From Isoetes taiwanensis (lineage: Eukaryota; Streptophyta; Lycopodiopsida; Isoetales; Isoetaceae), in NCBI GenBank assembly GCA_021234155.1, contig JAJEKV010000234.1:541501-605500 (forward strand): 64,000 nucleotides of DNA, written 5' to 3'. Shown here piece after piece: positions 58,130 to 64,000 of this stretch (positions are counted from its first letter, which is position 1; the number at the start of each line of letters is the position of its first letter). The position numbers were made by a program, and so were the translations under genes. Under the pieces are notes generated by a model. It made no database searches. It worked only from the letters and a program-made list of their open reading frames with translations, and was not told the origin of the DNA.

Positions 58130-58597
58130 GTAATAATGAAGTTATAATTGCATTTTATTGTGGAGTACCTGAAAGTTATGATGAAGCAGTGCATTCTACA
58201 AACAAGAATGGCAAATGGCTATGGAGGCAGGAATAGAATCTTCTAAAAGAACATCCACATATAAGATAGTTGAATTGCCAAAAGTGAGAAATATCATAGG
58301 CAATGAATGAATATATAAGAAGAAATTGCAGACAGATGGGATTATACTAAAATATAAAGCAAGATTGGTGGCATAAAGTTTCTCTTAGAGAAATGCATAG
58401 ATTATGATGATCCTTTCTCTCCTGTAGTTAAAATGACCAGCATAAGAATTTTATAAGCAATGGCTATTGCTTGGATATGGAAACACACTATATGGATGTA
58501 AGTACTTCTTTTCTAAATGCAAAGTTAGATGAAATCCTTATGAAACAAGCACCTACATTTGAGAATGGAAACAATAAATGTTGGAAACCTAAGGGGG

Positions 58598-58912
58598 TAA
58601 AGGCATGTTAGGGTGTACCACTTTTGGAACCTGCAAAAGTACATACACTAGGTACTTCAGAACTGGGTACTTTCTCATTTTTATTTTCATTAAAACTAGT
58701 ACAAAAGTTCAAAATAAAAGTCAAGGACGCATTAATATTCAAAGTTAAGATAAAGATAATGCTATTGGAGACCAAAATATATATAAAAGTTCTAAAATGT
58801 ACATTTTATTGAGATATTACACAGGTACCCAGTACCCAGTCCTGGGTACCTTTTTAGGTACTTTTTTGGTCACTAAATAATACTTTTTAAGGGACACCCT
58901 AACATGTTTTTA
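58598..58912. mobile_element. MITE (possibly hAT-like) inside the copia fragment
   Basis: 315 bp with terminal inverted repeats TAAAGGCATGTTAGGGTGT and ACACCCTAACATGTTTTTA (two mismatches). Flanks are CCTAAGGGGG and CCCAAGGGGG. Copia coding sequence resumes on the right side. The 8-bp-type target duplication suggests hAT, as an inference. Confidence 0.85.
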
Positions 58913-59316
58913 CCCAAGGGGGCAGTTTATGGTATGAAACAATCTCCATGAGAATGGTATAAATGCATGGATAATTCCTTATTTAAAGCTTAATCTGATG
59001 TGAATGTTTACATGTCAAAGGAAGAGAATGGATACTACTATTCATTCTATGTGGGAATAATTGTGTCATTGGCAAACAATGAATATATTAGATAAATAAT
59101 AGACGTGGTGGAATTGAGAAAATTTCTAGCCATGGAAGTTCAAAGAGATAGGAAGAGGAGACAAGTTCTTAGATTGATACAAACTAACTACATTCATGCC
59201 ATATTACAGAAGTTTAAGATGGATAAGTGCAATTCAATTATTGCTCCAGTTTTACCAGGAAGTAAACTATCTAAGCAATTGTGTCCAAAAGATAAAGATA
59301 AGAGAAGATAAGATGA

Positions 59317-59410
59317 ATTTTTACGTCCACGGGAACCCAATGGGTTATGGGACGGCACATGCAAGGGCAACAACCCATCTAAAACCTGGGGACTAGGCCC
59401 CATCACCAAA
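59317..59410 (-). mobile_element. Short LINE-tail fragment in copia RT
   Basis: The minus strand carries CCCATAACCCATTGGG followed by TTCCCGTGGACGTAAAAA and a TCTTA-type tail, matching the 3' end seen at 57237-57262. It sits between two copia coding blocks. Confidence 0.55.
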
Positions 59411-59618
59411 CACGGAGAAATAAAGAGTATTCTTTATAGGAAATTGATTGAAAGTTTGCTCTCCTTGCCAAGGATACTAGACTAGACATTTTATTTATTG
59501 TATTTAATTTAGATGATGTGAAATTTAAACCTATTATGATGCAGATTGGTATGGTGATCTTGATAATAAAAAAATAAAAAGAAATCCATTGCATTATCTA
59601 CTGCAAAGTCTAAGTATG

Positions 59619-61631
59619 CATTTGGCATTAACATGCACAGAGGCACATTCGTGGAATAACATTTCATCTATTCTTTATTACATGAACATGGACAATGGGA
59701 GATTATTGCAACAACAATTTTCACTCAACTAAATAGGTCTGCAATGCAAGACTGTTGAATTACCTTCCAGTGATGACTTTTGTGAAATTATCTCGAACCA
59801 TGCTTAGAGTAGAAACTTTAAATCATAAGAAAGGACATACTTGAAAAGTACCAAATACTTTTATTGCACTAAATTTGAAATGCTGCACTAAATTTGAAAT
59901 GCCTACCACTAAAAAATCTGACATGCAAATAGAGCTGTGAATAACTATAAAGAATAGCAATAAGTAAGATGGAGTCACAGATTACTCCCATAGGATTTAT
60001 ATTGTACAAACCGTGGTAATCAAAGAAGAGAATTAACATTTGATGAAGCTACGTGCGAGTTCAGATGTCTAATTCTCCAAGCTATTTTTATCTGAAAGCA
60101 AAAAATGATGCGAAGGCAAACAACAATAGCTTCATTCATCTGTACAAATTAACCAGGACAATATGAAACACCAAACATTTATACATGCAGCACAACTAAT
60201 CTGGACATTCAGAGAAATCATAATAAACTGCTAAGGCAACTAAGGCATAACTGCCCAAATAGAAAAGAAATTATGTACTACTCGATCTAGCATTAACATA
60301 TGCAGTGGCATATTCATGCAACAACATTTTTTGTATTCTATCTGGCATTAACATGGACAGTGGCAGGCTTGGTGCAACGCCATTTTGACTATGCAGGCCC
60401 ATCAACGCATTCAAGTAATTACACAGACAATCAAACAACCTCAGAAATAGAATTCCTCCAAGGAGAAAGACCCAACAGCATGCTTGTTTGAGAATAGATG
60501 CAATCAGTGAATTACTTTCTTGTGATAATTTTTATTGCTGAGATCTTCAAATCATAGAATTACACTTTTGAGGGGTACTGCAAAATGTAATTCTCTGTAT
60601 GCAATTGCCCATTTCAATGCATGTATGGAAGCCCTCATCTTCTTGGACAGTTTGCCTAAAAACCAGACATGTCAACATATCTTCTTGGCATCTCTAATTT
60701 CTGGCCCGTAGTTCAAAGAGAGCAAGTTTGGTGGACAAAGGAAAGAATTGTTGTACTCTTACAACTTGACTCCAGAAATGCAACTATAGTTCCCTCATAT
60801 TTAAGCTCCCTATCGTTCCTTCATATGTAAGCTCTCATGAAAGGAAATACAACGTATGCCATAATGCAACTTGAAATCTTATTAAAAAACAGACTATCAA
60901 AGAAGAAAGGATAAAGAATGGCAAAGGTTTGAAAAAGTACAGAGTTCACATGGCAATATAATGAACATAGAAATGGAATTAATACCTGGTTGGCTGCTTG
61001 TAGATCCTTTTAATGTGACCACAAACACTGCGACCTATTCTTGAGAATGATCCAATGCTTAGCAGCATTTGGGCTTTTATATTGGATCTTGAAAATATGA
61101 GATATATGTTCACTAACAAAGAGAATCTCCTATTCTCGAACTGCAAAAGAGAGAATTTACTCAGATAATGTTGAATGGATAAACTTATCCCCATGAACAG
61201 ATATGTTGCTAAGAAATTTACTGATGCTAGAGTAGATAGATGGCTAATTGCAACTCGGCAAGACATGCCTAAGAGAAATCATGGCCCACTGAAATCATGC
61301 CAGTAAATGGAAAGTGGCATCCATGCCACAGAAATATTGGCGATGACGACTTACCACAGACTCAAATAAGACAGGAATTTTAGGGTCCTGATACTCAAAC
61401 GCAGAGAGGAGTTGAAAGCTCGCAATTGAATGAAATAACAAAGAATCTGACTGATATAGTACAATAAGAATCGTAAACTGATAGTAAATAAGAGTGAAGA
61501 GGGAGCTATAGCCCATGAAAGGTTGCTCCAAATTAAATGGGCCTGCTCTATAGTCTCTAGTTCTTTGATATACCCTCACATGTGATCTCCAGATGAAGGA
61601 ACTTTAATTTTTGCATGCTCAGAATTGTACC
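59619..61631. repeat. Segmental duplication, copy 2 (empty site)
   Basis: Matches 54446-56685 without the L1 insert. Near 60955 it has about 30 bases that copy 1 lacks, and it ends where LTR element D begins. Confidence 0.93.
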
Positions 61632-62459
61632 TGATATGGGGGCATGCTAGGGGGAGTGGTCCAGAGAAGAAATGAACTAAGGCAATGGGGTAATTGGTTA
61701 TAAGATATCATGAACATGGGGGCAAGGTATTTCAAGCAACCATTAGATAAGGGAGATATTTTAAAGATAAGGAAAATATCTTATCTTAAAGGCAAGTAAT
61801 AGAAATAGGCTTCGTGCAAACATCGGGTTGCTATTCCTGCAACAAAAAGGGCGGAACCAGGGAGAAACCAAAATAGCAGCAGCGACTACCTTTTTGCCAA
61901 TAAAAAGGGCCGATTGGGCTATATCGAAGATAACGGCCGACTTAGGATATATAGCGGCATCTCGGACTGGCTTCCGGTCGCTGCTGCGTAATCCGACCAC
62001 GGATACATCACCGTTCTTGAATCCGGCTGGAACAAAGCGGGTCTTTGGTTGCTTCTTCTCAAAAAACCGACCTTGCTTCTCTCGGTTTGAGGGCGAAGAT
62101 CTTGCAAGGGGGCTTCGGGATCTGGCAGTGGTTGCGAGGCTTTTCCGATAAGCCAGGATTTAGTCCAGTTCTATTCTTTGGTGGTTGTGGTTGAATCCAT
62201 CTGAACCCATTGCAATTGTAAGATTGGTTTGATCATAAGCCGAAGGGGAAATAAGCTGTGATCAATACCTTTCTCTCTTTCCCTTGGGAATTGCCTTAGT
62301 TCTTGTTCTGGGTCCGGTTGGGTGGAAACTGGATGCCCAAATCCATTGGTTGTGGAAACCAAGCTAATTGTACTTATCAACAGATTGTTCTTCCTTTGTT
62401 TTGCCAATACAATTGTTGTTCAAAGTAGTTACGCCTTTAAGTCCCCTTAAAGCGTATCA
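61632..62459 (+). repeat. 5' LTR of element D
   Basis: 828 bp with inverted ends TGATA...TATCA. The upstream five bases GTACC (61627-61631) should reappear after the 3' LTR. The partner LTR is not in the window, so the left limit rests on the end of the segmental match and the right limit on the primer site. Confidence 0.8.
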
Positions 62460-62461
62460 AG

Positions 62462-62473
62462 TGGTATCAGAGC
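62462..62473 (+). other. Primer-binding site, initiator tRNA-Met
   Basis: TGGTATCAGAGC, two bases after the LTR end. Confidence 0.92.
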
Positions 62474-62496
62474 TTATTGATCCTCAGATCTGATCA

Positions 62497-63703
62497 ATGG
62501 CCCAACGCTTCAATGTTACCGAAGCACAATATCAGCAAGCTTTGTCTAATGCTGGTTACATTGCATCCCAGTTAGCATTGCCTACGCCTAGCAGTCAGCA
62601 AGAGTATGACATGCAAGTGGAATTGCTGTCTATTTTGTATCGCTTTCTTCCAGATATTTATCTGCAACCTTCGCAACCTCCTTTGCCTAATGGACCTCCT
62701 CCAGTAACTCCTCCACCGCCGCCTAAGCTGAGAAAATGGTTAGAGAAAGCAGATATGCCGTCTTTCAAAGGGAGAAAGACAAAGCCTGTTAAGGTTGTCA
62801 GTTTTATCAGCCAGTGGGAAAAGTTCTTTGAACGAGTGCAGGCAACAGATGTGGAAAGGCTGCAAGCTATGGACACTTACTTGACAGATCGAGCTCAAGC
62901 ATGGTGGCAAGGCAGACGAGAATGTGATCCCAGGATTAATACTTGGGAAAGTTTCAAAACGGCTTTTGAAGCACATTATTTACCCTCTAACAATCACAGT
63001 GAGTTAGCAGGGAATAGGATCGTCTGAAACAGGGGGAAACTGAGAGTATTCAGTCTTACACTTCCAAATTCACTCATTTAGCGGCACTAATAAGGAATTT
63101 GGATGGGAAAGAGCTTCTAAGAAAATATGTCAGCGGATGTATGGATGATATCTATGCGGAAATGGAAATATTTTTCCCAAAGGATTTAAATGAAGCTATA
63201 AAACTAGCATCTGCAGTGGAGCGGAAACTAGATCCGAAGTCTAGGAAGTTTGATATTTGGGATGAGGAAACTTCAGATCAAGAGGACAAAAAGAGTAGTA
63301 AAGAGAAAAACGGAAGTAAGGAATCTTCCAAGAACTTCAAGAGGAAGAGAAATAATGGCAATGGTAACGGTTCCGAAAGGAAGCGCAAGGAGGGAAGTCA
63401 AATTAGACTGCGGAAGGAAACTAAGGAACCAAAGGGAGGATGCTATAGATGCGGAGGAAATCATTTCCTAAGGGATTGCCCCTCACAAAAGTTGAACCAC
63501 CTAAATCTCAAAAGGGTGTACAAATGCATGCTATTGAAGGTCCCAAGCCCGTAGTTGTACAAATGCATGCTATTGAAGGTCCCAAACCCGCGGAGGATAT
63601 ACCTGAGACCTCTAAAGCTGCTGATGAGCGGAAAAAAGATGAAGAACGAGCTAAGGCTATTGCCAAAGAATGGAGGTGGCTCCAAATTGGAACAATGGGG
63701 TAA
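62497..63703 (+). pseudogene. Gag of element D, two frameshifts
   Basis: ATG 62497 starts MAQRFNVTEAQYQQALSNAG, 24 bases after the primer site. A proline run (NGPPPVTPPPPPKLRKW) leads into the capsid block (FKGRKTKPVKVVSFISQWEK, AQAWWQGRRECDPRINTWES). The frame shifts near 63015 and continues with RLKQGETESIQSYTSKFTHL. A basic linker (KNFKRKRNNGNGNGSERKRK) precedes the zinc knuckle CYRCGGNHFLRDC (63443-63481). A second shift near 63485 leads to a tail with the duplicated VQMHAIEGPKP, ending at TAA near 63703. In family terms Gag forms the particle and binds RNA. No protease follows in the window. Confidence 0.85.
63518..63594 (+). repeat. 39-bp tandem duplication in gag tail
   Basis: Units GTACAAATGCATGCTATTGA... 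at 63518 and 63557; each encodes VQMHAIEGPKP, so the period keeps the reading frame. Confidence 0.93.
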
Positions 63704-63887
63704 AAAGCGAAAAGATTTACATCTCTTTAGGATAAGATTTGTAAGATTTTATTTGATTTGGTTTGTAAGATTTGATTTTTATGTGGAATAAAAATTAAAT
63801 TATTATGAAAGCATGGTGCATTAGATGTAATTTTTGAAAGGTGGTAATTGTTGTTATAGCACAATAGACCTGGCAAAAATTACATCA
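63704..63887. other. Non-coding spacer of element D
   Basis: AT-rich, no gene. It leads into the hairpin array. Confidence 0.5.
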
Positions 63888-64000
63888 GTATCGCGGAGAT
63901 ACAATTAAGTAGTACCGCGGAGGTACGAAAAATACTAACGTATTGTGGAGATACAATAGTTTGGTATCGTGGAGATACTATCAAATAGTACCGCTGAGGT
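63888..64000 (+). repeat. Minisatellite of short hairpins with compensating stems
   Basis: Units at 63888, 63912, 63940, 63964 and 63988 (24-28 bp period). Each is a 5-bp stem around a 5-base G-rich loop: GTATC-GCGGA-GATAC, GTACC-GCGGA-GGTAC, GTATT-GTGGA-GATAC, GTATC-GTGGA-GATAC, GTACC-GCTGA-GGT (cut by the window end). Confidence 0.85.

Larger units (their letters stand above)
58130..59618 (+). pseudogene. Ty1/copia RT/RNase H fragment, broken
   Basis: In shifting plus-strand frames: YKARLVA (near 58345), MDVSTSFLNAKLDEILMKQA (near 58495-58550; catalytic-Asp block of copia RT), then after an inserted MITE GAVYGMKQSPWEWYKCMDNS (from 58920), VVELRKFLAMEVQRDRKRRQ (59109) with LRLIQTNYIHAILQKFKMDK, and DADWYGDLDNKKI near 59535-59575 (RNase H start). 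Numerous stops. A LINE tail fragment (59317-59410) and a MITE (58598-58912) interrupt it. No LTR is recognised, and the fragment ends where segmental copy 2 begins. Confidence 0.82.
61632..64000 (+). mobile_element. LTR retrotransposon D (right end outside window)
   Basis: LTR, initiator-Met primer site and gag are visible. No protease, RT or integrase is seen before the window ends, so the lineage cannot be fixed; the gag knuckle and Met primer fit gypsy. Confidence 0.85.

Noticed and set aside
54446-61631. The two 2-kb direct repeats as LTRs of a copia element
   Set aside because: No TG...CA ends, primer site or polypurine tract at their inner borders, and the length and content (possible exons) do not fit copia LTRs.
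1-64000. A bacterial-type defence or biosynthetic system, CRISPR array or phage
   Set aside because: Spliced exons, plant retrotransposons and absence of operon-like gene spacing rule out a prokaryotic origin.

Overview
This window looks like nuclear DNA from a land plant, probably a flowering plant with a large repeat-rich genome. The evidence is spliced aquaporin exons with GT-AG introns, plant-type Ty3/gypsy, Ty1/copia and L1 elements, a CACTA-like element, and initiator-tRNA-Met primer sites. I found no rRNA, complete tRNA, CRISPR array or bacterial-style operon. No intact host gene is visible. Almost everything is transposon sequence in various stages of decay. I did not identify the species.

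Layout from left to right. 1-9235 is a minus-strand Tat-like gypsy element (A): 5' LTR at 8698-9235, then gag, protease, RT/RNase H and integrase running leftwards, then decayed coiled-coil accessory frames; its other LTR is off the left edge. 9918-12313 is a decayed minus-strand L1. It abuts a second LTR related to that of A (B, 12314-12865), followed by accessory frames without a visible pol. 14809-15930 holds a 410-bp tandem repeat. 16101-18884 is a CACTA-like remnant with minus-strand exons, disturbed by a LINE tail. 21551-23650 is a minus-strand non-L1 LINE ending in a (TAGA)n tract. 23938-24031 is a tRNA-like SINE head. 25431-30520 is a second Tat-like element (C), related to A.

The centre is the most structured part. 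A NIP aquaporin pseudogene (exons at 33559-33771, 33863-34059, 52438-52499 and a 7-base stub at 52584) has its third intron expanded to about 18 kb. An L1 (34504-52068) sits in that intron, and a 13.2-kb chromovirus (37518-50730) with full-length LTRs sits inside the L1. AT-rich inverted repeats surround and cut the aquaporin exons.

The right part has a 2-kb segmental duplication (54446-56685 and 59619-61631) around a copia fragment. One copy carries an L1 insertion with a 17-bp target duplication; the other preserves the empty site. A further LTR element (D, from 61632) enters gag and then a hairpin minisatellite before the window ends.

The most unusual signals are these: a LINE 3' hairpin found three times with different but self-complementary arms; the hairpin minisatellite at the right edge with compensating stem changes; a long coding-like region upstream of gag in the chromovirus; and an inverted duplication (32711-32953 and 53210-53457) ending at a splice-acceptor motif beside two different exon-like sequences.
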